NCBI GenBank assembly: GCA_016287565.1
Contig: JAEFAM010000005.1
Span: 1 to 64,000, forward strand
Source of the DNA: Clostridia bacterium
GTDB taxonomy: Bacteria > Bacillota > Clostridia > UBA1212 > UBA1255
Direction: 5' to 3'
DNA length: 64,000 bases
The translations under genes were made by a program, and so were the position numbers. Each line of letters starts with the position of its first letter. Position 1 is the stretch's first letter. Below, piece by piece: positions 33,606 through 42,081 of the stretch. Below the pieces are notes generated by a model that worked only from the letters and a program-made list of their open reading frames with translations, was not told where the DNA came from and did not search any database.

Positions 33606-35306
33606 ATGAATAAAGATGGACCTTTTGTAAAGAGGCTGACGCTCTCGGGCCAAAACGTCGGAGAGTTTACGGTGGTGCGGCGTTCGGAAGCGTCCCCGAC
33701 GGTGGAACGCGCCGCAGCGGATCTGGTCAAATATATAATGCTGGCCACGGGAAAGCGGCTCCCCGTGCTCACAGATGCCGAAGCGAAGGCGTCCGGGACC
33801 GTCAGGCGCATATTCGTGGGCAATACGCTCTTCGACACCGAAAGGGTCGACAGCGCCGTTAAAAAGCTCAAAAACGACGGATACGCCGTGATCCTGGAAG
33901 GCGGAGATCTGTATCTCACCGGCGCCACCGACACCGGGGCAATGTACGCCGTGTACAGTTTTCTGGAAGACGCCGCAGGCTGCCGCTTCTACTCTTCGAA
34001 GTTCGAGACAGTGCGCAAGGCGGACGCCATCGAGATTCCCGAAGGATACGAAGTCTCCTTCTCCCCCCTCATGATCAACCGGGACACCCACTGGTTCGAC
34101 ACCTTCGATCCGGCATTTGCGGCCAAACAGAAGCTCAACGGCGCGGTGCGCAGGAATATGGACGGCTACGGCACCTCTATGAAGTATGCGGGGCCCTTCG
34201 TACACTCGCTCCCCGCCCTGGCAGGCTCCAAAAGAGAGCCCAACGTTCAGCCCTGCCTCACCGATCCCGCCGTGTACGAAAAAGTGCTGGAGAACGCCCG
34301 AAAGTATTTAAGAGAGACTCCCGGCGCCAAGATCATTTCCATATCCCAGAACGACTCCTACCCCGAAGGGCGGGGCTGCCAGTGCGAGAACTGCCGCAGG
34401 CTTGACGACCGGGAAGGCACCCCCATGGGGTCGCTTTTGACCTTCGTCAACAGGATCGCGGGAGAACTAAAAAAAGACTGGCCCGACGTATATATCGACA
34501 CGCTGGCATACAGATACACCAGAAAGGCCCCAAAACATTTAAAGCCCGCGGACAACGTCATTATCCGCCTCTGCTCCATTGAGTGCTGCTTCTCACACCC
34601 CATCGAGAGCGGCTGCGAGCGCAACCGTGAATTCGCGGAAGACCTGGAAGCCTGGGCCGGTATCAGCAAGAACCTGTTCATATGGGACTACACCACCGAC
34701 TTCCTGTATTACGTCAATCCCTTCCCCAACCTTAAAGTCCTCTACGACAACGTCCGTTTCTTCGTAAAAAACCACGTCATAGGCCTGTTCGAGCAGGGCG
34801 CCTACCAGTCTTATTCCGGCGAGTTCGGGGAGCTCCGGGCATACCTGCTGGCCAAGATAATGTGGGATCCGGATATGAGCCGGGAGCGGTTCTACGCATA
34901 TATGGACGATTTCCTCCAGGGGTATTACGGAGAAGGCTGGAGATTTATTCGCGAATATATTGACCGCACCTCCGAGCTGGCGGCGAAGGGGCATATGGGG
35001 ATATACTATCCCATCGACAGGATATTGAACCTTGACCGGGAAGAGGCCGTTAAGGAGATGCGGGAGTTCCGGGCGCTGTGGGACAAGGCCCTTGCCCTGG
35101 CGGAGGGAGAGCAGCGGGACAACGTGGAAAAATCTTCTCTCCAGGTGCTGTACGCTTATCTCTGCCTCTACTGGGACAACGACGTCTCTCCCAAAGAGAA
35201 GGAGCGCCTTTACGAGCTTATGAAGAAATATGATATCAAATACTACCGGGAAGGCTGCGTCCTGCCCGAAAACCCGGACTTCACCTGCCCTCCGGACAGA
35301 TGGTGA
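33606..35306 (+). CDS. DUF4838-type protein with glycoside-hydrolase-20b-like N-terminal fold
   Basis: 566 residues from the ATG at 33606, which follows GGAGGAAAA; the frame is open upstream but that stretch is the trpS side and leader. The N-terminal 110 residues (RAAADLVKYIMLATGKRLPV, then IFVGNT and a GATDTGAMYAVYSFLED segment) look like the alpha-glucuronidase / GH20b N-domain. The body carries SISQNDSYPEGRGCQCENC and WDYTTDFLYYVNPFPNL, typical of the DUF4838 family found in polysaccharide-degrading bacteria. There is no signal peptide, so it is probably cytoplasmic and may act on imported oligosaccharides. The activity is unknown. An M42 peptidase follows 42 bp later. Confidence 0.85.
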   Translation: MNKDGPFVKRLTLSGQNVGEFTVVRRSEASPTVERAAADLVKYIMLATGKRLPVLTDAEAKASGTVRRIFVGNTLFDTERVDSAVKKLKNDGYAVILEGGDLYLTGATDTGAMYAVYSFLEDAAGCRFYSSKFETVRKADAIEIPEGYEVSFSPLMINRDTHWFDTFDPAFAAKQKLNGAVRRNMDGYGTSMKYAGPFVHSLPALAGSKREPNVQPCLTDPAVYEKVLENARKYLRETPGAKIISISQNDSYPEGRGCQCENCRRLDDREGTPMGSLLTFVNRIAGELKKDWPDVYIDTLAYRYTRKAPKHLKPADNVIIRLCSIECCFSHPIESGCERNREFAEDLEAWAGISKNLFIWDYTTDFLYYVNPFPNLKVLYDNVRFFVKNHVIGLFEQGAYQSYSGEFGELRAYLLAKIMWDPDMSRERFYAYMDDFLQGYYGEGWRFIREYIDRTSELAAKGHMGIYYPIDRILNLDREEAVKEMREFRALWDKALALAEGEQRDNVEKSSLQVLYAYLCLYWDNDVSPKEKERLYELMKKYDIKYYREGCVLPENPDFTCPPDRW

Positions 35307-35348
35307 CCGGCGAATAAAATATAACTACTCGGGAAAAGAGGAAAGACC

Positions 35349-36383
35349 ATGTTAAGATTCGACGAAAAATATTGCATCGAAGCGTTCAAAAAACTGATCG
35401 ACGTCGACAGCACCACCGGCCAGTACGAAGAAATCGAGAAAGTGCTCTCGGAGATGCTTGACGGGTACGGCATAAGCTACTTGCGCACTCACAAGGGAGG
35501 CGTGATCGCGGACCTGGGCGGCGAGGGAGATCCGCTGGTGGTAACGGCGCATCTGGACGACATCGGATTGATGGTGCGCCACGTGAATGCCGACGGCACC
35601 TTGAATGTCTGCGCCGTGGGAGGCCTGTATCCCTTCTACTGCGTCACTGAAAACGTGAGGATATACACCCGTTCCGGGAAAGTTTTCACAGGCTCCGTAT
35701 GCAGGACGCCCAACTCCATCCACGTCACCGAAGAAGAGCTCCGGGCTGTGCTGCCTGACTTCAGGACCAACGTGTGCGTGGTGCTGGACGAGGACGTGAA
35801 GACCGCCGAAAACGTAAAAAAGCTGGGCATCGACACGGGGGACATGATCGCGCTGGAGCCCCGGTTCAGGCTGGAGAACGGATACGTGAAATCCAGGTTC
35901 GTCGACGACAAGGCCTGCGCCGCCGTGCTGCTGACGCTGATGAAAGAGATGAAGGAAGCGGGGCTCGTTCCCAACCGCAAAGTATACGCATATTTCGCGT
36001 TTTACGAGGAGATCGGCCACGGCACCGTATGGATGCCAGAGGGCGTTAAAGACATACTGGCGGTGGATATAGCGCCTACGGGACCGGCTCAGAATTCGGA
36101 CGAGCGGAAGGTGTCCATCTTTGCCAAGGACTCGCGGTACCCGTACCACTGGGGCATGACAAACGAGCTCCGGGAGGCTGCGATACGGTCCGGGGCAGAC
36201 TACGTGATGGATATTTTCACGCCGCATTACGGCACGGACGGAGACGCCAGCGTTGCCGCCGGCTACGACATCAGGCACGGGGCAATAGGTCCGGGCACGC
36301 TGAACAGCCACGGGTACGAGCGCACGCATATTGACGGACTTAAAAACACCTTCCTGGTGCTGGCGGAGTATATCGGACTGTAA
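35349..36383 (+). CDS. M42-family aminopeptidase
   Basis: Metallo-aminopeptidase of the M42 (TET/FrvX/endoglucanase-M) family, usually a cytosolic dodecamer releasing N-terminal residues from peptides. It has 344 residues. Metal ligands are visible in TAHLDDIGLMV (near 62), VDDKACAAVLL (near 182) and FYEEIGHGT (near 217), the last carrying the catalytic Glu pair. The start follows AGAGGAAAG. It converges on the MATE gene across 78 bp that contain a GACCGC/GCGGTC stem without a T-run. Confidence 0.92.
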   Translation: MLRFDEKYCIEAFKKLIDVDSTTGQYEEIEKVLSEMLDGYGISYLRTHKGGVIADLGGEGDPLVVTAHLDDIGLMVRHVNADGTLNVCAVGGLYPFYCVTENVRIYTRSGKVFTGSVCRTPNSIHVTEEELRAVLPDFRTNVCVVLDEDVKTAENVKKLGIDTGDMIALEPRFRLENGYVKSRFVDDKACAAVLLTLMKEMKEAGLVPNRKVYAYFAFYEEIGHGTVWMPEGVKDILAVDIAPTGPAQNSDERKVSIFAKDSRYPYHWGMTNELREAAIRSGADYVMDIFTPHYGTDGDASVAAGYDIRHGAIGPGTLNSHGYERTHIDGLKNTFLVLAEYIGL

Positions 36384-36461
36384 ATTATCGAAACGGCCAG
36401 GACAAGGCGAGATCAAAGCCAAGAGGTTATCTGACGTTGACCGCGGCAAGAAAAGCTGCGG

Positions 36462-37817
36462 TCATTCGTTTAATTTCCTGATCCACTTGTAGCTGTTGCA
36501 GCGTATGAACGCGGCAATGCATTTCAGATACTGGTCCAGATTCAGGCAGATGAGCACGATCTCGGGAGGCCAGCGGAACACGAAGGCGGAGAGCAGCGAC
36601 GCCGGCATCACTATCCCCCATATAAATACCAGATCCATCTTGAATACGAATTTGGTGTCACCGCCCCCTGAAATGATGCCGGTGTTGGTGCACATCTCGT
36701 ATGACATAAACAGCAATACGGTGGCCTCGATCAGCATGAACGTCTTAGCCAGGCGGTAGGTCTCTGCGCTGATGTTGTACACGCTGAGGAACGGTATGCG
36801 CACGGCAAAAAGCAGGCTGCCCATAAGGAGGCCGATGGCAACGAACAGCAACTGGAGCGTCCTGGTATTGACCTCCAACTTTTTCATATCGCCCTCGCCC
36901 ACGGTCTTGCCCGTGATGATGGCTGCGGCGCTGGCGGCACCCACGGAAGCCACTTTGAAGAACAGGAATATGGTGGACGATATGGAATGGGCCGCGATGG
37001 CGCTGTCGGAAAGATGGCCGAGAATGGCGGTCTGTATGGCGGTATTGAGCCCCCACATAAATGCGGCCGTCAGCAGCGGCAGGCTGACTCTTATATACTT
37101 GCGGGTAAGTTCCCCGTCCCGGGACTTGAGGTCACGGAGACGGAAGCGGAATTTCTTCTCGACCGCCAAAACGTAAACGCACACTCCGGCGCACTCTAAA
37201 ACTCTTGCCGTAAGCGTGCCTATGGCGGCACCCCGGACGCCCAGTTCTGGGAAGCCGAAACGGCCGGAGATCAGCACGAAATTGATGGAGCAGTTGATCA
37301 CAAGTGCGAAAAGAGACGCGATCAGCGCAGGTTTAACTCTTTCCATGCTCCTGAGGCCTCCCAGCACTATGGTGGTAGCAGCGAAGAAGGGATAGCTGAA
37401 CCGCACGATGCGCAGGTACGCAGCGCCTTCGGCAATGATCCCGGGATCTTTGGAGAATATGCGGACAACGAATTCGGGGCTCACGCTCACGAATATCATA
37501 AACACCGCTACGATGATCCCCGCCGCTCTTAAGGCGATGGACAACAGCTTCTTTATGGGGTCCGTCTCCCCGATGCCCCAGTACTGGCTGGCCAGCACGA
37601 TCATGCCGTTGCCCACGCCGAATACAAGCTGCTGGAGGATGAACTGGATCTGGTTGACCGCCGCCACGCCCGCAAGGGCAGTCTCGGAATAGCTGCCCAG
37701 CATAAGGTTGTCCGCAAGATTTACGCTGAGCACCACGATCTGCTCCAGCATGAGAGTCAGCGTCAATTTAAAGAACGTCCTGTAGAAGCTCTTGTCCCGG
37801 GAAATGAAACCGTCCAT
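36462..37817 (-). CDS. MATE-family efflux transporter
   Basis: Multidrug/toxin extrusion antiporter, driven by Na+ or H+. It has 451 residues and twelve predicted membrane helices, with two homologous halves. The start is the ATG at 37815-37817, one base after the tyrosine phosphatase stop (TAAGATG), behind AGAAGG; an upstream in-frame start would lie inside the phosphatase gene. Conserved features include NLADNLMLGSYSETALAGVAA near the N-terminus and VGVGNGMIVLASQYWG-like helix 2 (here GVGNGMIVLASQYWG). The substrate cannot be predicted. Confidence 0.92.
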   Translation of the reverse strand: MDGFISRDKSFYRTFFKLTLTLMLEQIVVLSVNLADNLMLGSYSETALAGVAAVNQIQFILQQLVFGVGNGMIVLASQYWGIGETDPIKKLLSIALRAAGIIVAVFMIFVSVSPEFVVRIFSKDPGIIAEGAAYLRIVRFSYPFFAATTIVLGGLRSMERVKPALIASLFALVINCSINFVLISGRFGFPELGVRGAAIGTLTARVLECAGVCVYVLAVEKKFRFRLRDLKSRDGELTRKYIRVSLPLLTAAFMWGLNTAIQTAILGHLSDSAIAAHSISSTIFLFFKVASVGAASAAAIITGKTVGEGDMKKLEVNTRTLQLLFVAIGLLMGSLLFAVRIPFLSVYNISAETYRLAKTFMLIEATVLLFMSYEMCTNTGIISGGGDTKFVFKMDLVFIWGIVMPASLLSAFVFRWPPEIVLICLNLDQYLKCIAAFIRCNSYKWIRKLNE

Positions 37818-37818
37818 C

Positions 37819-38298
37819 TTACCTGTACCTTCTGAATTCCGGATGCTCCGAAACGAGCTTTTCCAGCAGCGCACGGCAGCCTTCCCGGATCTGGCGCCCC
37901 ACTTTCTCGAAATCTCCCGTGTACCAGGGATCTTCTATGTCTCCGGGGCTGTCCGTGAAATCTCTTAAAAGGAACGTTTTGTTTTCCATGCCTTTGGGGC
38001 AGTATCTCATCATGTTGCGCAGGTTGTACCGCTCCATGGCCACCAGCATGTCGTGATCCTCGAAATCTTCCCTGCCCATCTGCCTGGCCCGTTTTCCTGA
38101 GGGGTCGATGCCCAGCCTGCGGAGGTATGCTTTCGCGGGAGGATAAACGCCGCAGCCCAGCTCCTCGGAAGAAGTCCCGGCGGAGGACACTTCTATCTCG
38201 CCGGACAAGCCTCTTTCGGCTACCATATCTCTCATTATGTATTCCGCCATGGGCGACCGGCAGATGTTGCCGTGGCAGACGAACAATATTCTGATCAT
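37819..38298 (-). CDS. Low-molecular-weight protein tyrosine phosphatase
   Basis: Cysteine phosphatase that removes phosphate from phosphotyrosine (or phosphoarginine) in proteins. It has 159 residues. The P-loop CHGNICR is at 8-14 (nucleophile C8, R14), and the general acid lies in DPWYTGDFEKV near residue 125. Both are intact. Start ATG follows GGAG. It lies between the radical SAM gene (46 bp) and the MATE transporter (1 bp). In Bacillota such phosphatases include YwlE, which counteracts the McsB arginine kinase; no mcsB is visible here, so the target is open. Confidence 0.93.
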   Translation of the reverse strand: MIRILFVCHGNICRSPMAEYIMRDMVAERGLSGEIEVSSAGTSSEELGCGVYPPAKAYLRRLGIDPSGKRARQMGREDFEDHDMLVAMERYNLRNMMRYCPKGMENKTFLLRDFTDSPGDIEDPWYTGDFEKVGRQIREGCRALLEKLVSEHPEFRRYR

Positions 38299-38344
38299 AC
38301 GATCTTTCTCCTAAAAGCGATGCCCCGGGAAGCGAAACGTTCTC

Positions 38345-39226
38345 TCACGTAGCGTCGAACAGGCTCATCTGCGTGTACTTTTCCGGAAACTCGTTCAGGA
38401 AAGCGAAACATTCATCCGGAGAGCACATCATTCCGTACTTTTTGCACAACGAAGTCAATACCTCTTTGAGCTTTCTCGCGTCCGGGCTGGGCAGCTCGTA
38501 GGCATTGCCGTACCGGCGGATATATTTCTCCTTAAGGCCCGGGAAATGTTTGTCCAGCGCGGAATAGTAATATTCCCTGTCCCCTTCCCGCAAAGTCAGA
38601 CCCATGCCGAAATCCACGATGCCCCTGACGCCGGCTCCGGCGCACTCCTCCAGGATCGCCCGGATATTGTCCTCGGTATCGTTTATGAAGGGCAGTATGG
38701 GCGTCATCCACACTATGGTCGGGATGCCCCTGTCCCGCATTTCTTTCAGCACCTGTATGCGTCTTTTCGTGTTGCACACGTTGGGCTCCAGGATGGCGCA
38801 AAGGCCGTCGTCGAAGGTGGTGAGCGTCATCTGCACCACGCACCTGGTTTCCCGGTTGAGCTCTTCCAGCAGGTCTATATCCTGCAATATCCTGTCGGAT
38901 TTGGTCAATACCGTGGCGCCGAAGCCGTACTTCAGTATGATCTCCAGGCATTTTCTGGTGAGCCTGAGTTTCTCCTCGCAGTGCATATAAGGGTCCGACA
39001 TGGCGCCGGTGCCGATCATGCACTTTTTTCGCTTGGACCTGAGAGCGGCCTCCAGCAGCTCGGGGGCGTTGCGCTTGACCTCCACGTCCTCGAAAGGGTG
39101 CGTGAACCGGTAGCAGGCGCTGCGGCTGTCGCAATAAACGCAGCCGTGAGAGCATCCACGGTATATGTTCATGCCGTAATGCCCGCCGTTTCCCGTCAAT
39201 ATCCCTTTCGCCTCTACGAAATGCAT
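38345..39226 (-). CDS. SPL-family radical SAM protein
   Basis: Radical SAM protein of the spore-photolyase-like group. It has 293 residues. The iron-sulphur motif is CxxxCxxC (C25, C29, C32 in RGCSHGCVYCDSR), and the family segment TVLTKSDRILQDIDLLEEL follows near 110. True SplB is longer and has an extra conserved cysteine (Cys141 in Bacillus); this protein belongs to the shorter Rv2578c-like branch, whose substrate is unknown. The start follows GGGAG. It is the first gene of a three-gene minus-strand operon. Confidence 0.88.
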   Translation of the reverse strand: MHFVEAKGILTGNGGHYGMNIYRGCSHGCVYCDSRSACYRFTHPFEDVEVKRNAPELLEAALRSKRKKCMIGTGAMSDPYMHCEEKLRLTRKCLEIILKYGFGATVLTKSDRILQDIDLLEELNRETRCVVQMTLTTFDDGLCAILEPNVCNTKRRIQVLKEMRDRGIPTIVWMTPILPFINDTEDNIRAILEECAGAGVRGIVDFGMGLTLREGDREYYYSALDKHFPGLKEKYIRRYGNAYELPSPDARKLKEVLTSLCKKYGMMCSPDECFAFLNEFPEKYTQMSLFDAT

Positions 39227-39279
39227 GTCCGCTCCCTTTCAATTCTCCCGCGCCGTCGACGACCGGAAGGGTCAAACTA

Positions 39280-39308
39280 AAAATAATACTTGCGGCCCGG
39301 GATGTCAA
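39280..39308 (-). promoter_or_regulatory. Promoter of the radical SAM-phosphatase-MATE operon
   Basis: Minus strand: perfect -35 TTGACA (39303-39308), 17 bp, then TATTTT (39280-39285). Confidence 0.65.
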
Positions 39309-39363
39309 TCGGTTTTTGGCAGATCTTCCGGCCTGAAACGACGGGCCGGAAGCCTCAGGCGTA

Positions 39364-39393
39364 TTGACAGTGACCGCCTTCAGGAAGTAAAAT
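39364..39393 (+). promoter_or_regulatory. Promoter of the DUF1287 lipoprotein-PBP pair
   Basis: -35 TTGACA (39364-39369), 18-bp spacer, -10 TAAAAT (39388-39393); about 95 bases of leader. Confidence 0.75.
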
Positions 39394-39492
39394 TCGAAAG
39401 CGCGCCCCGGTCCGGCTTTCATATACGGTCATCGACCCGAACATACGAAGCGCCGCCCGGAATACCATACCGCCTGACGAAAGGAGACCCGC

Positions 39493-40575
39493 GTGAAGAG
39501 TGCCGCGCTTTTGATCGGAATACTGTTTGCCGCTCTGCTGTGCGCCTGCGGGACCCGCAATAACGGGGGCAGGGACAATGAAGGCGGCCAGGTCGTATAC
39601 GTAACGGCAAAGCGCGTTGACCCCACGGAAGCTCCCGCCACGGAGCCAAACCACACCGACGAGCCCGACCCCACCGGAATACCGGCGGCAACGGAAACGG
39701 CAACGGCAGCGGCGGCTCAAGCGAAAACGGAATTGCCCGAAGTGACGGAGGAAGCCCGGACCACTGAAACTCCTGCCCCGGCGCAGACGGACGTTCCCAC
39801 CGCAGCGCCCACATCAGTTTCCACAGGCACTCGGTCGCCCGAGCCCACGAAAGCTCCTACGCAGAAGCCCACGGAGACCCCCACGAATGAACCCACCGCC
39901 GAGCCCACGCCCCGGCCCAAGGTAACACCCTCCCCCACGCCTGCGCCTACCCCGGAGCCCACCGAGCCGCCGGATTACAGCTACATAGAAAGGGCCATAA
40001 GCCCCGTGGACTTCAACGAAAACGGCATCGACGACTACACCGACATATTGAACGGAGCCAGGAAAGACGCCATAAACCATCCGCGCTACGATCCCAGCTA
40101 CCAGCGGAACGGCTATCCCCCGGACGACGTAGGCGTGTGCGCAGACGTTATATGGCGCGCCTTCAGGGAAGCCGGATACAGCCTCAGGTATATGGTGGAC
40201 AAAGATATCAGGGACAACACCTGGCGCTACTCTGAAATATATAACAAAAGAGAAAAGCGGGACAACAAGATCGACTTCCGGCGTGTCAGGAACCTGCGTA
40301 TATTCTTCGACGAATATGCCATATCCCTGACCACCGACATTTACGACATAGAAGAATGGCAGCCGGGAGACATAGTAATATTCAACAAAAACACCCATAT
40401 AGGGATCGTTTCGGACAAGCGGAACGATAAAGGCATTCCGTATATCATCCACAACGGAGGCCAGGAGGAGCGGGAGCAGGATTATCTGGAAGGAGACCAT
40501 AAAGTTGCGGCCCATTTCAGGTTCGACGCTTCCAGGGTGCCTGAAGAGATGCTCATCCCCTGGGAAGGCGACTGA
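39493..40575 (+). CDS. Lipoprotein with Pro/Thr-rich stalk and DUF1287 domain
   Basis: Secreted lipoprotein of 360 residues, with GTG start six bases after AAGGAG. The lipobox LLCAC places the lipidated cysteine at C19. Residues about 35-165 are a Thr/Pro/Glu-rich stalk with repeated EPT/APT motifs that spans the cell wall. The C-terminal 180 residues match DUF1287: GVCADVIWRAFREAGY near 218, a WQPGDIVIFNKNTHIGIVSD segment (kept in two parts: WQPGDIVIF and THIGIVSD), and IHNGG. DUF1287 has a cysteine/histidine arrangement like NlpC/P60 peptidases; activity is not established. The carboxypeptidase-like gene follows 38 bp later. Confidence 0.87.
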   Translation: MKSAALLIGILFAALLCACGTRNNGGRDNEGGQVVYVTAKRVDPTEAPATEPNHTDEPDPTGIPAATETATAAAAQAKTELPEVTEEARTTETPAPAQTDVPTAAPTSVSTGTRSPEPTKAPTQKPTETPTNEPTAEPTPRPKVTPSPTPAPTPEPTEPPDYSYIERAISPVDFNENGIDDYTDILNGARKDAINHPRYDPSYQRNGYPPDDVGVCADVIWRAFREAGYSLRYMVDKDIRDNTWRYSEIYNKREKRDNKIDFRRVRNLRIFFDEYAISLTTDIYDIEEWQPGDIVIFNKNTHIGIVSDKRNDKGIPYIIHNGGQEEREQDYLEGDHKVAAHFRFDASRVPEEMLIPWEGD

Positions 40576-40613
40576 GGTCCCGGGCTCCGCGGCGCGGACG
40601 GAAGGAGAAAAAC

Positions 40614-42062
40614 GTGAAAAACTTTTGGCTGAAAGGAATATCGACGGGAAACAAGTCCGGGTGCGCCGGGACAGGATCCGCCGCTGCCTTCGGGCGCTCC
40701 TTCGCAAAAGTTTGCGCGCTCTTTATTGCCGCCGCGGCGTTTCTCACGGTGCTGTCAGGAGCGTTGACGCTGTCCTCCCGCGCAGAAGGACCCATTGACG
40801 ATACCCAGGAGAACTACCTTGCCTATATGGTGGCGGAACAGGATTCGGGGCAGATATTGTACGTGCAGAACGCCCAGGCCGCCTGCGACGCGTCGCTGGC
40901 TTCGAGGCTCATGTGCGCAGTGGTGGTAAGCGAATATACGGTAGACGGAAAAAAGATACTTGTCACCGACTCGGTGACGCCTACGGAAAACAGCATCTCC
41001 TCCGACGGCAAATTCCGCCTCTACGCAGGCACGGGATATACCGTGGGCAATCTCCTCCGGGCCATGCTTCTGGGGGGCGCGGACAACTGCGCCCGGGCGC
41101 TGGCATCTTTTGTGAACCCCAACGCGGACTATTTCGTCACGCTGATGAACCAGACGGCGGCAAAGCTTGAAATGAAAGACACCTATTTCACTTCCCCGGA
41201 CGGAGCCAAAAACTCCCTGGCCAGGACCACCGTCACCGACATGGCGCGGCTCTACGACTACGCCCTCAAGAATTCCACCGTAAGGAATATCATCCAGAGC
41301 GAATTCAGCCACATCTGGAACAACACGGCCATATTCAACCTGTGTTCCCTTCCCTTCGCGCTCAAGAACACCTACGGCACCGCCACAGCGGGAGGACTTT
41401 TCCAGAGCGGCGGAAACGAGGGGCTGCCGGGGACGATTGCCGTCAACATCACTCTCCCCCAGTCCGCTTCCGGCGACGCCCCGATGAAGCTCCTGGTGAT
41501 CGTGCAGGACAGCGTTGACGACGAGCAGCTGAACACGCTGGCAAGGTCTCTCATTGCCGACAGCTTCGTGGAATTCCACAAGGCAAAAGCGTTCAAGGCC
41601 GGAGACAAGGTGGCGTCATACGGCATTTCGGGCCAGTCGCTCTCTATAGTTTCCGAGTCCGACGTTTATCTGGTATTGCCCTCGGACGCACAGGTCTCCG
41701 CGTACGTCCAGTCGGTCACATACACTTTCACGAACGAAGATCCCAAAAACGCAGCCAATCCCCCGGAGCTTTCCCTCCCCGTTACGGAAGGCCAGAAGCT
41801 GGGCACCGCCACGCTGCTTCTGAGAGACGGCTCCGTGCACGTTATCCGCATACTGGCGGGCAATACGATCCAGACCGACAACCCGCGGTTCAACAGCTTC
41901 CTCAACATCCTGGAATCGTACAAACCGCTGTTCATATTCATTGCCATCCTGCTGGCGGTGGAACTGTTCATCATCGTCGTGGTGGCGGTCAACAAGATCC
42001 GCCGTTTTTCCGAAAAAAAGCGCCTGCTCGAAAAACGTTCGAGCAGACGCGATAAAGCTTGA
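40614..42062 (+). CDS. S11-family D-Ala-D-Ala carboxypeptidase homologue with degenerate active site
   Basis: 482 residues, GTG start after GAAGGAG. Signal/anchor helix at about 31-53; S11 (DacF/PBP5-like) domain about 65-340; C-terminal membrane helix at about 435-457 and a basic tail. The family is clear from SGQILYVQNAQAAC and MKDTYFTSPDGAKN. The catalytic motifs are not: SxxK is replaced by SLAS (S94-S97, followed by R98), SxN appears as GADN at 155-158, and KTG is missing from LKNTYGTATAGG. So it probably binds peptidoglycan or is regulatory rather than a peptidase. The 3' end overlaps the antisense pfk terminator. Confidence 0.85.
   Translation: MKNFWLKGISTGNKSGCAGTGSAAAFGRSFAKVCALFIAAAAFLTVLSGALTLSSRAEGPIDDTQENYLAYMVAEQDSGQILYVQNAQAACDASLASRLMCAVVVSEYTVDGKKILVTDSVTPTENSISSDGKFRLYAGTGYTVGNLLRAMLLGGADNCARALASFVNPNADYFVTLMNQTAAKLEMKDTYFTSPDGAKNSLARTTVTDMARLYDYALKNSTVRNIIQSEFSHIWNNTAIFNLCSLPFALKNTYGTATAGGLFQSGGNEGLPGTIAVNITLPQSASGDAPMKLLVIVQDSVDDEQLNTLARSLIADSFVEFHKAKAFKAGDKVASYGISGQSLSIVSESDVYLVLPSDAQVSAYVQSVTYTFTNEDPKNAANPPELSLPVTEGQKLGTATLLLRDGSVHVIRILAGNTIQTDNPRFNSFLNILESYKPLFIFIAILLAVELFIIVVVAVNKIRRFSEKKRLLEKRSSRRDKA
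42013..42050 (-). terminator. Intrinsic terminator of pfk, inside the 3' end of the carboxypeptidase gene
   Basis: Plus-strand arms 42020-42032 and 42038-42050 form a 12-bp stem with one mismatch. Read on the minus strand it is followed by seven T residues. It is antisense to codons for the last residues of the convergent gene, whose stop is at 42060-42062. Confidence 0.85.
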
Positions 42063-42081
42063 CCTTTTATAAGTTCTCTCA

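Noticed and set aside
38345-39226. Spore photoproduct lyase (SplB)
   Set aside because: The protein is shorter than SplB and belongs to the generic SPL-like group; the iron-sulphur motif alone does not define lyase activity.
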